Part shown: one piece after another, positions 42,707-52,062 of the stretch
How positions within the stretch are numbered: the stretch's first letter is position 1
Layout of the letters: each line of letters starts with the position of its first letter
Assembly: GCA_035528065.1 (NCBI GenBank)
Contig: DATKZH010000174.1
Location: 1-64,000 of the forward strand
Reading direction: 5' to 3'
Length of the DNA: 64,000 nucleotides
Source of the DNA: DATKZH01 sp035528065
Lineage (GTDB): Bacteria > Planctomycetota > Planctomycetia > Pirellulales > Thermoguttaceae
Position numbers and translations under genes: made by a program
Notes under the pieces: model-generated
What the model saw: only the letters and a program-made list of their open reading frames with translations
Database searches by the model: none
Told to the model about the DNA's origin: nothing

Positions 42707-43909
42707 ATGAACCTCGCTACCCCCACCTGGATTGCCGGCCTGCTGGTCACGGGCATGGGCGTGGCCCTGCTGGGCAGCGTGAAGATACCGCTGGCACGGC
42801 GGCTTCAAATCGATGAAGCCCGCGTGGGAGCACTGGTCTCCATGTTCGGCTTCGCCATGATCCCGGTGATGCTGGTCATGGGCTTTTTGACCGACCTGCT
42901 CGACAAGCAAGCCGTGGTCGTCGCCGGCTCGCTCCTGATCGTCGCCAGCCTCGTCCTATTGTCCCGGTCGGGTCGATACTGGCACGCGTTGGTGGCCGTG
43001 TTGCTGCTCAGCGCCGGCTGGTCGGCGTTGATCAACGTGCTCAACGTCATGATGGAAGCTGCTTTCGGCGGCCTCCCGACGTACCACATGAATCTGGGGA
43101 ATTTCTTCTTCGGGCTGGGCGCCTTCCTGACGCCGCTGGTCATCGCGTACCTGTTGCAGCGTGCCGGCTATACGTGGGCGGTCTTGGTGTGGGCCGTGCC
43201 GGCCCTGTTGGTCGGCGTGTTCGCCTTGTTCGTGGACTTCGCCGGCTTGTTGGCGGCGCTCGAGAAGGCCGCAGAGGCAACCGGCTCGGCGCGGGCGCAA
43301 GCAGCGAACCTCGGCATCGGGGCGCTGTTGGTCGACCCAATCATGTGGCTGACGGCCTTGGCACTGCTGTTCTATGCTCCCATGGAGGCCACGATGGCGG
43401 CCTGGGCCACGACCTACCTGGGCGACAAGGGACTCTCCGAAGGGCGAGCATTCACGCTACTATCCGGGTTCTGGCTGGCATTCATGGGCTCGCGCCTGGC
43501 GACGGCCCTGCTCGTCGCTGCCTTCCCGTTGCCGGCCGGCGGCGACACAACCCTGATCATCGTCCTGTCCGTCTTATGTCTCCTGGTTTGGGCCGGCGCG
43601 GTGTTCAGCCCCGGCGGTGCTACCGCCGGCGCGATGGTCATTCTGGCGGGACTGGTATTCGGCCCCACGTTCCCCACGATCATCGGTGTTCTCGTGGGCC
43701 ATGTTAACGCCGACCTCAGCCCGGACTTGGGCGGTCGCGCGGTGGGCCTGTTCTTCGCCATCGGCGGGATCGGCTGGTCGGTGATTCCCATGCTCATCGG
43801 CGCCTACGCTCAGAAGCGAGGCGTACAACAAGGATTCCGCATCGCGGCGGGCGCGGCGGCGGGGCTCCTGGTGATGGCCCTGGCGCTGCACTTCACCGTG
43901 GCCCCGTAG
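42707..43909 (+). CDS. MFS transporter
   Basis: A 400-residue polytopic inner-membrane protein with about 12 hydrophobic helices, fitting the major facilitator superfamily. The loop between helices 2 and 3 reads MGFLTDLLDKQAVVV, a weak version of the family signature (G-x-L-aD-r-x-G-r-r). The segment TYHMNLGNFFFGLGAFLTPL resembles the sugar-type (FucP-like) subgroup. Substrate not inferable. CGGAGG lies 9 nt upstream of the ATG. The CocE-type hydrolase gene follows after 34 nt on the same strand, suggesting co-transcription and perhaps uptake of its product. Confidence 0.9.
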   Translation: MNLATPTWIAGLLVTGMGVALLGSVKIPLARRLQIDEARVGALVSMFGFAMIPVMLVMGFLTDLLDKQAVVVAGSLLIVASLVLLSRSGRYWHALVAVLLLSAGWSALINVLNVMMEAAFGGLPTYHMNLGNFFFGLGAFLTPLVIAYLLQRAGYTWAVLVWAVPALLVGVFALFVDFAGLLAALEKAAEATGSARAQAANLGIGALLVDPIMWLTALALLFYAPMEATMAAWATTYLGDKGLSEGRAFTLLSGFWLAFMGSRLATALLVAAFPLPAGGDTTLIIVLSVLCLLVWAGAVFSPGGATAGAMVILAGLVFGPTFPTIIGVLVGHVNADLSPDLGGRAVGLFFAIGGIGWSVIPMLIGAYAQKRGVQQGFRIAAGAAAGLLVMALALHFTVAP

Positions 43910-43943
43910 GCCCGCAACTCACGGAAACCCCGAGGAGACCATC

Positions 43944-45683
43944 ATGCTCACCACGGCGATCCTCTCCATCAGTTGCGCGCTAGTGGCCGCTCCGGACGCC
44001 GGTGAGCTGAAGGTGATAACCGAGCGGAACGTGCCCGCCGAGATGCGCGACGGGACGATTCTGCGGGCCGACGTGCACCGCCCGGACCGTGGCGGCCCGT
44101 ATCCCGTGCTCGTCTTGCGAACGCCCTACAACAAGAAGGGCAAGTTCGACCGGTACGTGAAGGCGGGCTACATCGTCGTGGCCCAGGACGCGCGGGGCCG
44201 GTACGCCTCGGACGGGAAGTGGGAGTCGTTCATGCGGTTCGAGACGCACGACGGCGAGGACGGCTACGACACGGTCGAGTGGGCCGCCAAGTTGCCCGGC
44301 TCGACCGGCAAGGTGGGGACGTTCGGCGCTTCGTACAACGCGTTTCTCCAGTGGAGGCTTGCGCCGCTGCGTCCGCCGTCGCTGGTGGCCATGTCGGCGC
44401 ATAGCATCCTCGCCCGATACACCGACCTGGAAGGCCCGGGCACGATCCGCCCGGGGCGGCGGCTCCAGTGGTGGATGTTTACCATGTCGCCGGACGTGCG
44501 GAAGCGGTCCGGCCGAGAGCCCTCCGAGGCGTACCTCAAGATGGCCGACCGAAAGGAGCAGCCGTACCTCTGGTTCCTGCCGTGGCTGGAGCTGCCGCGC
44601 GGCGTGTTCGAGGACGAGACCGACGCCGTGCACTACTGGCTCAAAAACCCGCACACCGATCCGTGGAAGCTCGACGAGGGCGTCAAGGAGATCGCCGTGC
44701 CGAATCTCGACGTCGTCGGCTGGCACGACCACTGCAACGGCGACATGCTCCTCTACCGCACGATGGTCGAGGAGGCCGAGACCGAGACGGCCCGAACGCG
44801 CTCGCGGATCGTCATCGGCCCGTGGAGCCACGCCGGGCGAGGGCGCAGCAACTACGGCGAGATCGACTTCGGCCCGGAGGCGCAGGTCGACGTCGCCGCC
44901 CTGGAGATTCGCTGGTTCGACTACTGGCTCAAGGGCCGCGAGAACGGCGTCGACCAGGATGCGCCGGTGAGGATCTTTGTGATGGGCGAGAACCGCTGGC
45001 GGGACGAGCAGCACTGGCCGCTCGAGCGGACCCGGGACAAGGTCCTGTTCATCGCCGGCGGGGGCCACGCCAACACGCCTGCCGGCGACGGGAAGCTGGT
45101 CGAGAAGGCCGATACCTCCTCCGGCACCGACCACTACGCCTACGATCCGAAAGACCCCGTTCCCACGCTCTACACCAAGGCCGCGTTCACGCACGCCTCG
45201 GATCAGCGCCGGCTGGCCGATCGGCAGGACATCCTCGTCTACCGGAGCGAGCCCTTGACGGAACGGGTGGAAGTGACGGGGAACCCGGTCGTCGAGCTCC
45301 ACGCGGCCTCCTCGGCGCCCGATACGGATTGGTTCGTCCGGCTGATCGACGTTGCGCCCGACGGCTTGGCACGGGACGTTTCGATGGGGCTGGTGCGGGC
45401 CAGGTATCGAGAGGGGCTGGACAAGCCCAAGCTGCTTGCGCCGGGCGACGTCGTGCGATACACGATCCGGATGACGCCCACCTCCAACGCGTTCTTGCCC
45501 GGCCATCGCATCCGGCTCGACGTGACCAGCTCCGATTTCCCCAACTACGACCGCAACCACAACACGGCGGCCGACCAGAACGCCGACGCCACGCTCGTCG
45601 TCGCCGACCAGACCGTCTACCACGGCGGCGAGCACGCCACGCGGATCATCCTGCCGCAGGTGCCCAATGCCGAGGGCGAGTAG
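43944..45683 (+). CDS. CocE/NonD family hydrolase (S15-like)
   Basis: A 579-residue alpha/beta hydrolase with a jelly-roll C-terminal domain. A short signal-like N-terminus (AILSISCALVAAPDAG) is followed by MRDGTILRADVHRP and VAQDARGRYASDGKW. The nucleophile is S130 in VGTFGASYNAFLQW. Probable acid and base are the Asp in VGWHDHCNGD and the His in GPWSHAGRG. The C-terminal beta domain (~350-570) begins around VFIMGENRW-like sequence and ends with PGHRIRLDVTSSDFPNYDRN. The family includes X-Pro dipeptidyl-peptidases, cocaine esterase and acyl/glutaryl amidases, so the substrate is open. GAGGAGA precedes the ATG. Confidence 0.93.
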   Translation: MLTTAILSISCALVAAPDAGELKVITERNVPAEMRDGTILRADVHRPDRGGPYPVLVLRTPYNKKGKFDRYVKAGYIVVAQDARGRYASDGKWESFMRFETHDGEDGYDTVEWAAKLPGSTGKVGTFGASYNAFLQWRLAPLRPPSLVAMSAHSILARYTDLEGPGTIRPGRRLQWWMFTMSPDVRKRSGREPSEAYLKMADRKEQPYLWFLPWLELPRGVFEDETDAVHYWLKNPHTDPWKLDEGVKEIAVPNLDVVGWHDHCNGDMLLYRTMVEEAETETARTRSRIVIGPWSHAGRGRSNYGEIDFGPEAQVDVAALEIRWFDYWLKGRENGVDQDAPVRIFVMGENRWRDEQHWPLERTRDKVLFIAGGGHANTPAGDGKLVEKADTSSGTDHYAYDPKDPVPTLYTKAAFTHASDQRRLADRQDILVYRSEPLTERVEVTGNPVVELHAASSAPDTDWFVRLIDVAPDGLARDVSMGLVRARYREGLDKPKLLAPGDVVRYTIRMTPTSNAFLPGHRIRLDVTSSDFPNYDRNHNTAADQNADATLVVADQTVYHGGEHATRIILPQVPNAEGE

Positions 45684-45758
45684 CCGGCAAGGTTGGCACG
45701 CCGAGGGAGGCACGAAGCAAGGGTGGCTCGCCCTGGGCAAAAACAAGGAGGACGTCCC

Positions 45759-48700
45759 ATGCGTATCGGGCGACCGACGCTCTTGCTCGTCTGGGCTTCT
45801 CTGCTCTGCTCATGTCCGCCGCTCGACGCTGCCGAGTTGAAGCTGCTCGACAAGCCGCTCTGGATCTTCCCCGGGCAGACGTTTCGCATCGCGATCGAGC
45901 AGCCCGCGGGGTCGGGCGAGCTGGACGTCAAGGTGCCTCCCGCCGTGGAGCTGTTCGACACCTGGCCGAAGGACGCCATCCAGCGGTTTTACTTCCGCGC
46001 CCTTGAGGTGGGCGACGCCACGTTGGCCTTCCGGGGCGAAGCCGGGTCGCTCGAGGTCCCGCTGAAGGTGACTGCCTGGAGCGACCTGTTCGCAGCCCGT
46101 AAGCTCGATTCGCTCGATCTGCCGCGGATCTGGCCGGTGGGCGACGTCGACTACGGCCATCTCAAACAGCGCCGTACGTTCTACACCGACGAGGAGTTAC
46201 AGGCGATGCGACGGCCGGGCGCCGAGGCCCGCGGCGTCGCCCGCACGTGGGCGGAAATGAGTGACGAGGAGATCTGGAACATCATCCCCGGGCCGTCCGT
46301 GCCGCGCACGTGTTTGATCGTGCTCAGCGGCGGGAGTCGCGAGGACGGTCGCGGCAAGGGCTGCCCGGTGTGCGGCATGAAGATCTACGAGGGCCGAAGC
46401 GGCTTCTACCCGTGGATCTTCGATGCCAAGAACCACCCTTGGAAGGTCGGCTGCCCGTCGTGCGGGAGCTGGTTTCCGTCGAACGACTGGCACAAAGGGG
46501 ACATGCACTCGGGCCAGTTTCCGGACGACGGGTTCGGGTGCGAGCCGGTCGAGCCGGTGATCGCGCCTAACGGCGTGCCCTGGCGGTGGCCGTTCGTGGC
46601 GTACTACCACCAATGGCAAGCGTACATGCGCGAGTTCACGCCGGGGATCGAGCAGACGGCCGCGGCGTTCGCCCGGACCGGCGATCGCCGCTACGCCCAC
46701 AAGGCCGCGATCGGGCTGTTCCGCTTCGCCGAGAGCATGCTCGACATGTCGCTCAACCTGAACCACCGCAAGATGGCGGTCCGCGACGCGATCCTCCGCG
46801 GGCCCGCGGGAGCCCCGATCACGCACAAGCACCCGGCCGGCACGTTCCTCTACATCCAACCCAACTGGGACACGCCCCGGATGGAGCAATGCGCTCGAGC
46901 GTGGGACCTGATCTTTGACGCACTCGAGGGCGACGAGCAACTCCTGGAGTTTTGCCGAAGCCGCCACCATCCTGAGATCCGAACGCTCGAGGATTTCCGG
47001 CGGTTCGTCGAGGCGGGGGTGATCCGCGTCCCGTTGCAGGCGTGCCTGGACAACGCCGTCTCGCGGAACTACCCCATGCAGGAGGTGCTGGCCGCAACCT
47101 TGGCCCAGGTCATGGACTCGCCGCAGTCGCTCGACGTCGTCGACTGGCTGTTGCACGAGGGCGCGGGGATCCGGTTCACGCTCGCCAACGACTTCTTCAA
47201 GGACGGATCGGCGTGCGAGTCGGAGTCGTACAACAGCATCCACATCCGCGACATGGACCGGATCTTCGACCTCTTGGAGCGGACCCGCCGGCTCTATCCG
47301 GAGGAGTGGGAGAAGCGTGGGCTGGCATCGCTCTACGGCGATCCCAAGTACCGGCTGCTCTATGATTTTCCGATCGAGAACGGCCTGATCGGGTGCACCG
47401 CCACGTGGACCGGCGACACGGGCCATTCGATCACGACCGACCGACGGAAGCCCCAGCAAGCGTTTCCGCTCACCGGCGGCGACTTCGTGAACGTCTACCG
47501 GCGGACCCGCGATCCCCGGTTTGCCCAGGCGATGGTCGGCCCCGGCGGCGCGATCCCCGCGGGGCTGGACGACCCCGAGTTGCGGGCGGAAGTCGAGAAG
47601 ACCGTCAAGGAGCGGGGCTGGCAGGTCAAGGTCGAGAGCAACGTGCTCGACGGCTACGGGCATGCAATCCTCCGGTCCGGCGCCGGGCCGCATGAGCGGG
47701 CGCTCTGGCTTCGCTACGGACGAATCATTCAGCACGCGCACCAAGACCTCTTGACCATGGGCCTGGCGGCGTTGGGGCGCGACATGCTTCCCGACCTGGG
47801 CTATCCGCAGGGCTGGACGTACACCGGACAATGGGCGGCCAACTGGGGCACGCACTACGCCGCCCACGTCACCGGCGTTCGCACCCCGGACTTCGGCCGC
47901 GGCCGGCTCACCCTGTTTGCCGACACGCCCCCGGCCCGCGTGGCAAGCGCCGCCACCACGCTGCTTCCCGGCAAGGGAGAGGCCCGGCAGTCGAAGACGA
48001 TCGTCCTGGTCGACCTCTCGCCCGAGGATTGCTACGCGGTCGCGCTTCACCGCGTCGAGGGCGGCGAAGAGCACACCTGGAGCTTTCACGGCCCGGACGG
48101 GACGGCCGTGCCCATCGGCCTGGAGCTGACGCCGCAAGAGGGAGGCACCGTGCTCGGCCCCGAAGCGGCCTACGGGGACTTCTCCTCGGTGGCGGGCGTC
48201 GACTCGGAGCTTGCCTGCCTGGCCTTCATGGATGACGTGGCGCGGGCACGGACGAATGGCGTGTGGGGGCTGGACTATCAGCTCAAAGGCCAGGAGGGCG
48301 TCCATCTCCGCTCGACGGTGATCGCTCCGGACGGCTGCGAGCTGGCGCTGGCCAAGGGCAGGCCGCCGCAAGGGAACCGGTCGTACGAGATGACCTGGGC
48401 GATCCTGCGACGAACCGGCCCGGCTCCCTTGGCCAGCCGGTTCGTCACGGTGCTCGAGCCGTTTGAGGGAGAGCGGAAGATCCAACGCATCGAGCCGGTT
48501 GAAGTCTCTTGCCAAGGGTCGGCGGCCTTCGAGCCGGTCGGCCTGCGAGTGACGACCAGGGATTTCGTCGACACGATCATCCTCCAGGTTAGCCAGCCCG
48601 GGCCATGCACCACCGCCGACGGAATCACGACCGACGGCGAATTCGCCTTCTGGCGCCAGCGCGCCGGGGACTGCACGGCAGCCGTGCTGGTCGGCGGCAC

Positions 48701-49259
48701 GACGCTTGCCCGAGGGGACTGCCGGGTCTCTCTTCCCGAGGCCGCGTATTGCGGCGTGATCAAAAGCTGTGACTGGAAGAACGGGAGCGTGGTGGTCGAG
48801 CCGAGCCCGAATGACGTACGGACGCTGGTCGGGCGGCACGTCGAGATCAGCAACGAGTCCGGCAGTCACGCCTCGTACTTGGTCGAGGCCGCCGAGGCCG
48901 TGGAAGGCGGCTGTCGGATCAAGCTTCCGTTCGACCCTCGCATCGGCGAAGGATTCGTGGCCGCGTGCGAGGAGGGGCTCGTCCGAAGCGCCACCAGGCT
49001 TCGGTTTTGCGACTACTGGCGCTACTACGCCGGCAAGGCGATTGCCAACGAGGACTCGAGTGCGGTCTATCGGCTCCAGGACGTTGCCGGAGCCGTCCGC
49101 TGCGCTCTGGAGGCGTCGACCGAAGGCCCGATCGCCGCGGAGCAGCTTCGCCGGGAGTTCGCCGATCGAGACGGCGACGGCCGGGCCCGGTTTGCGATTT
49201 ACGACTACGGGCCGGGCGATCGGGTGACGATCAAACGCTCGGCGACGGGGTGTGAGTAA
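45759..49259 (+). CDS. Heparinase II/III domain-containing secreted protein
   Basis: A 1166-residue protein (signal LLLVWASLLCSCPPLDA). An N-terminal beta domain (~25-110) leads to an alpha-toroid with two CxxC pairs, GCPVCGMK (~203-206) and GCPSCGSW (~232-235), likely a structural zinc site, and long helices (~270-560). The heparinase II/III beta domain follows (GYGHAILRSGAGPHERALWL; RIIQHAHQDLLTMGL; DLGYPQG). Further beta-rich sequence to the end ends in YDYGPGDRVTIKRS. Homologues cleave uronic-acid polysaccharides such as heparin or alginate; substrate here is unknown. AGGAGG precedes the ATG at 45759, following the CocE-type gene by 75 nt. Confidence 0.9.
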   Translation: MRIGRPTLLLVWASLLCSCPPLDAAELKLLDKPLWIFPGQTFRIAIEQPAGSGELDVKVPPAVELFDTWPKDAIQRFYFRALEVGDATLAFRGEAGSLEVPLKVTAWSDLFAARKLDSLDLPRIWPVGDVDYGHLKQRRTFYTDEELQAMRRPGAEARGVARTWAEMSDEEIWNIIPGPSVPRTCLIVLSGGSREDGRGKGCPVCGMKIYEGRSGFYPWIFDAKNHPWKVGCPSCGSWFPSNDWHKGDMHSGQFPDDGFGCEPVEPVIAPNGVPWRWPFVAYYHQWQAYMREFTPGIEQTAAAFARTGDRRYAHKAAIGLFRFAESMLDMSLNLNHRKMAVRDAILRGPAGAPITHKHPAGTFLYIQPNWDTPRMEQCARAWDLIFDALEGDEQLLEFCRSRHHPEIRTLEDFRRFVEAGVIRVPLQACLDNAVSRNYPMQEVLAATLAQVMDSPQSLDVVDWLLHEGAGIRFTLANDFFKDGSACESESYNSIHIRDMDRIFDLLERTRRLYPEEWEKRGLASLYGDPKYRLLYDFPIENGLIGCTATWTGDTGHSITTDRRKPQQAFPLTGGDFVNVYRRTRDPRFAQAMVGPGGAIPAGLDDPELRAEVEKTVKERGWQVKVESNVLDGYGHAILRSGAGPHERALWLRYGRIIQHAHQDLLTMGLAALGRDMLPDLGYPQGWTYTGQWAANWGTHYAAHVTGVRTPDFGRGRLTLFADTPPARVASAATTLLPGKGEARQSKTIVLVDLSPEDCYAVALHRVEGGEEHTWSFHGPDGTAVPIGLELTPQEGGTVLGPEAAYGDFSSVAGVDSELACLAFMDDVARARTNGVWGLDYQLKGQEGVHLRSTVIAPDGCELALAKGRPPQGNRSYEMTWAILRRTGPAPLASRFVTVLEPFEGERKIQRIEPVEVSCQGSAAFEPVGLRVTTRDFVDTIILQVSQPGPCTTADGITTDGEFAFWRQRAGDCTAAVLVGGTTLARGDCRVSLPEAAYCGVIKSCDWKNGSVVVEPSPNDVRTLVGRHVEISNESGSHASYLVEAAEAVEGGCRIKLPFDPRIGEGFVAACEEGLVRSATRLRFCDYWRYYAGKAIANEDSSAVYRLQDVAGAVRCALEASTEGPIAAEQLRREFADRDGDGRARFAIYDYGPGDRVTIKRSATGCE

Positions 49260-49428
49260 CGCGGCGCCGCTCAAACCGCGCCATGGTGAACATGCCAAGA
49301 ATGTAGATCCGGCCGCCGGCGGGGGGGCGCCGACGGCCGGTCGTTTGATGTCACTCGCGCCGAGTTGGGGACGAGCGGGCCCGAGTGACGGCCCCACGAT
49401 GGCTGCCTTCGAGGGCAGCGCGATGTCT

Positions 49429-50013
49429 TCAGCGGGCGCTGTACAACCGCGGCAAGGGGGCTGGGCGGAGGGCCTCCTTGCTCGGTACGGGCGGCGGGGG
49501 TGGGGCCGATTCCGGCTGCACGTCCGGAACCGCTTCCTCCTCGCCCGCGCAGCACCCGGGGCAGACGTACTTCACCACGCACTCGTAGACGGGCACTTCG
49601 CACTCGTACTCTTTCCTGACCAGCACCTTGCGGCAGCGAACCGGACCGCACTTCGGCACGGCCATCGGAACGCGGTTGCAGGACTTCTTGCCCCCGCAAG
49701 GGTCGCAACAGCCGTTGGCGCTTGCATCGCAGCAACCGCCGCCGTCGCAGGTGGGGACGTTGCAGGTTGCGGTCTTCGAGCAGGGACGGCAGCCGGGTAG
49801 TGGAACGCAGAACTCCTCGCACTCCACGCACCAGCAGTACTTGGTGATCGTCTTCGTGCCGCACACGACCTGGCAGACTTTCCTCTGGCAGGGGCCACAG
49901 CCCCCACAATCGGCGCAGCTCGCCGGCGCGGCGCCGCGTCCCCCTGCCGACGCGGGCTGGGCAAACGCCAGGCAGGCCGCAACAGTCAAGGATATGCCCA
50001 GAATCCTCATCAT
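49429..50013 (-). CDS. Cysteine-rich secreted protein
   Basis: A 194-residue protein with a clear signal peptide (ISLTVAACLAFAQPASA). The mature part contains 27 cysteines, many as CxxC, CC or CxxxC (CADCGGCGPC; CDGGGCCDASANGCCDPCGG), then a set of spaced single Cys (EYECEVPVYECVVKYVC). It ends in a Pro-rich tail (ESAPPPPPVP). Such proteins occur in planctomycetes, some of which have Cys-rich crosslinked cell walls. A structural or envelope role is therefore inferred. The Shine-Dalgarno AGGAGGAACATAGG precedes the ATG. Confidence 0.85.
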   Translation of the reverse strand: MMRILGISLTVAACLAFAQPASAGGRGAAPASCADCGGCGPCQRKVCQVVCGTKTITKYCWCVECEEFCVPLPGCRPCSKTATCNVPTCDGGGCCDASANGCCDPCGGKKSCNRVPMAVPKCGPVRCRKVLVRKEYECEVPVYECVVKYVCPGCCAGEEEAVPDVQPESAPPPPPVPSKEALRPAPLPRLYSAR

Positions 50014-50089
50014 CCTATGTTCCTCCTTACAGGCGGCGCCGGCTGAGCGGCGCGCGGGTTAGGGTCGCATTCATGACCTTTGGCAGTAC

Positions 50090-51586
50090 TCAGAAGTCGA
50101 TTTGGGCACGCATCTCCACGATGTGCTGCGTGGTCATCGGCGTGACCCCGGGATCGTCGTCCGTGGAGCGGCTGTTGACGTAGTTCCACATGAAGCGGGT
50201 GTAGGGGTTGAGGTGCCAGTTCAGCCCCACGGTGTGATTGCTGATTAGACCTCCGAAGACGTTGTCGTCGTTGAGATCCATGTAGGAGTAGCGATAGAGC
50301 ACCTCCCAGGCACCTTTCCCCCATGCCAGATCGCCGTCGCACGTGCGGACCAGGAAGAAGTTCTCGAACGGCTTGGTGCGGGTGAAGACGCCATTGGAGC
50401 GATCGTAGTTGCGGTGTTCGCCCGTGAGGAAGTAGCTGACGTAGACGTACATCCCGTCGAACGCCAGGTCTGCGTCGGCCTGGCGGTCCACGGCGGCGTG
50501 GAAGTACTCCGACTGAACCGACAGCGGGCCGTACACGTATGCCAGCTCGGCTCCGTAGAGCTGCAAGTCGGGGACGCCGGCGATGTTGCCCGTGTCGACC
50601 ACGTACGGCGCGATGTGCGACTCCGGCCGTGCCCGGAACCGGTACGTGTCGTCGTCCACGTCGCGGTGGCTGAAGGCGCAGCCCAGGTGCAAAAGCCCGC
50701 GGCCGTCGGTCGCTTCGTCGTACCAGGGCAGGCAGGTGACGCGCGTGGTCAGCGCCGTGCCGCCGTCGTCGTCGAAGCGGCGAGGCGGATTCGACCCGTT
50801 TTCCAGCTCGTTGCGGAACGCGCCGATCGCCCAGGTCAGTCGCTCGTTCTCCGTGTGATTGAAGGCCATCACGCCGATGCGACGACCTGGCACGAAAGCC
50901 CCTGTATCGTTGATCGACCGCTCCAGGAAACTGAGGTGCGCGGCACCCGTCAGCTCCTCCATTCCGAACGGCTCTTTGTACTGACCGATCCGGACGTTTC
51001 CGAGGACGGGAAGCTCCTTCACCGTAAGGTATACGTCGGCGAACCCCGTGGACTGGATCAATTCGTCGATGTGGGCGGGTTGAATGCCGTCGCCGTCCGG
51101 GTCGGGGTCGCTGCCCTGGTTGGCGTTGTCCGTGTTGGCGAAATCCAGTTGGAATTTGTAGTCGATCACGTGGAACGCCTCGCCCTTAACGAAAAGTCGG
51201 GCACGGCGGAACTCGACCCCGTCCTGCCAGTCGCCGCCGGGCACGTTCGCCATGCTCTCGGCATCCTGGTCGAACAACGCCCAGTCGAGCTGCATCAGCC
51301 CGCCGACCGTCACCGACGGCTTGCCGGCGGCCTTCTTGTTGGCGGACGCGGCCTTGTCCTGGATCTTCTGAAGCTCCGCCTCCAGGTCGGCAACCCGCGC
51401 GGCCAAGTCGCCCGATTCTCCGCTCAGATACGTGCTGCCGGAGACGAGCGGACTTACGCCGGACGCCACGTAGGCGGGATCCTGGATCGGCAACAGGCCC
51501 TGCTGTCCCCAGGCGTTCGTCGAGCCGGCCGCCAAGAGCCCGATCATCGCCGCACAGACACACCATTTCGGAATACTTCCGCGCAT
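50090..51586 (-). CDS. Phosphate-selective porin O/P family outer-membrane protein
   Basis: A 498-residue protein with a signal peptide (CAAMIGLLAAGSTNAWG). A short coiled coil (~55-85: SGDLAARVADLEAELQKIQD) is typical for trimeric OprO/P-like porins, then the beta-barrel begins (PSVTVGGLMQLDWALFDQDA; VEFRRARLFVKGEAFHVIDY) and ends with the aromatic C-terminus IVEMRAQIDF, the outer-membrane insertion signal. It would form a channel for anions or other small solutes; selectivity is not inferable. GGGGGAAATTCTG precedes the ATG at 51586. It is downstream of, and on the same strand as, the sulfatase-HEAT gene but 476 nt away. Confidence 0.9.
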   Translation of the reverse strand: MRGSIPKWCVCAAMIGLLAAGSTNAWGQQGLLPIQDPAYVASGVSPLVSGSTYLSGESGDLAARVADLEAELQKIQDKAASANKKAAGKPSVTVGGLMQLDWALFDQDAESMANVPGGDWQDGVEFRRARLFVKGEAFHVIDYKFQLDFANTDNANQGSDPDPDGDGIQPAHIDELIQSTGFADVYLTVKELPVLGNVRIGQYKEPFGMEELTGAAHLSFLERSINDTGAFVPGRRIGVMAFNHTENERLTWAIGAFRNELENGSNPPRRFDDDGGTALTTRVTCLPWYDEATDGRGLLHLGCAFSHRDVDDDTYRFRARPESHIAPYVVDTGNIAGVPDLQLYGAELAYVYGPLSVQSEYFHAAVDRQADADLAFDGMYVYVSYFLTGEHRNYDRSNGVFTRTKPFENFFLVRTCDGDLAWGKGAWEVLYRYSYMDLNDDNVFGGLISNHTVGLNWHLNPYTRFMWNYVNSRSTDDDPGVTPMTTQHIVEMRAQIDF

Positions 51587-52062
51587 CAGAATTTCCCCCG
51601 AGTCAGTAAAGGTAAGTGGCATCCGTCACCACCCGCATTTCCGCTTCCATGTCGCAAAGCAGCAGGGCGGGCAGCAGGCATACGATTCCATGAGCATCCA
51701 TCGGAGCCGTTCTCCCAAAATCTTTGCCGGGAGAGCGAAGAACGGCCGGATTCCGGCGCCCGGTCGCGTCATGTACGATTGCGTTTGCCGCACCGGCAGA
51801 AGTGGTCAACTCACCGCGATCGAATGGGGCGGGCTGACCGTGCGCGGTCAACGCGAGACCGGGCCCTCGGACGGAGGAATCTGACGATCGTGCAGGCTAC
51901 GCAGAAACGTCTGCCCGGCCGCCCCATTATTCGGCCGACCGGCTGCCTGCCCGCGTTCTGACCGTCCCTCGCGACTCTCCGGTTGGGCGGATCCCTCGCC
52001 TGGCGTCTTCACGCCAGCTCCGGTCGCGCGGCCCCGCGCCGGCGGTCCCGCCTCGACAGGCG
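51587..52062. other. Gene-free stretch upstream of the porin gene
   Basis: There is no gene I can support in 476 nt. A hairpin CTGGCGT-CTTC-ACGCCAG (52000-52017) lies about 45 nt beyond the sulfatase-HEAT stop; the stem is close to the CACTGGCG-TCT-CGCCAGTG hairpin at 7514. On the minus strand this stretch would hold the porin promoter and any leader. Short open frames here lack a Shine-Dalgarno and family features. Confidence 0.45.

Noticed and set aside
46197..49397. Minus-strand open frame of 1066 codons
   Set aside because: It is antisense to the heparinase II/III gene, which has clear domain motifs.
51603..51851. Small minus-strand frame (82 codons) upstream of the porin gene
   Set aside because: No Shine-Dalgarno, no family resemblance, and composition like other chance frames.
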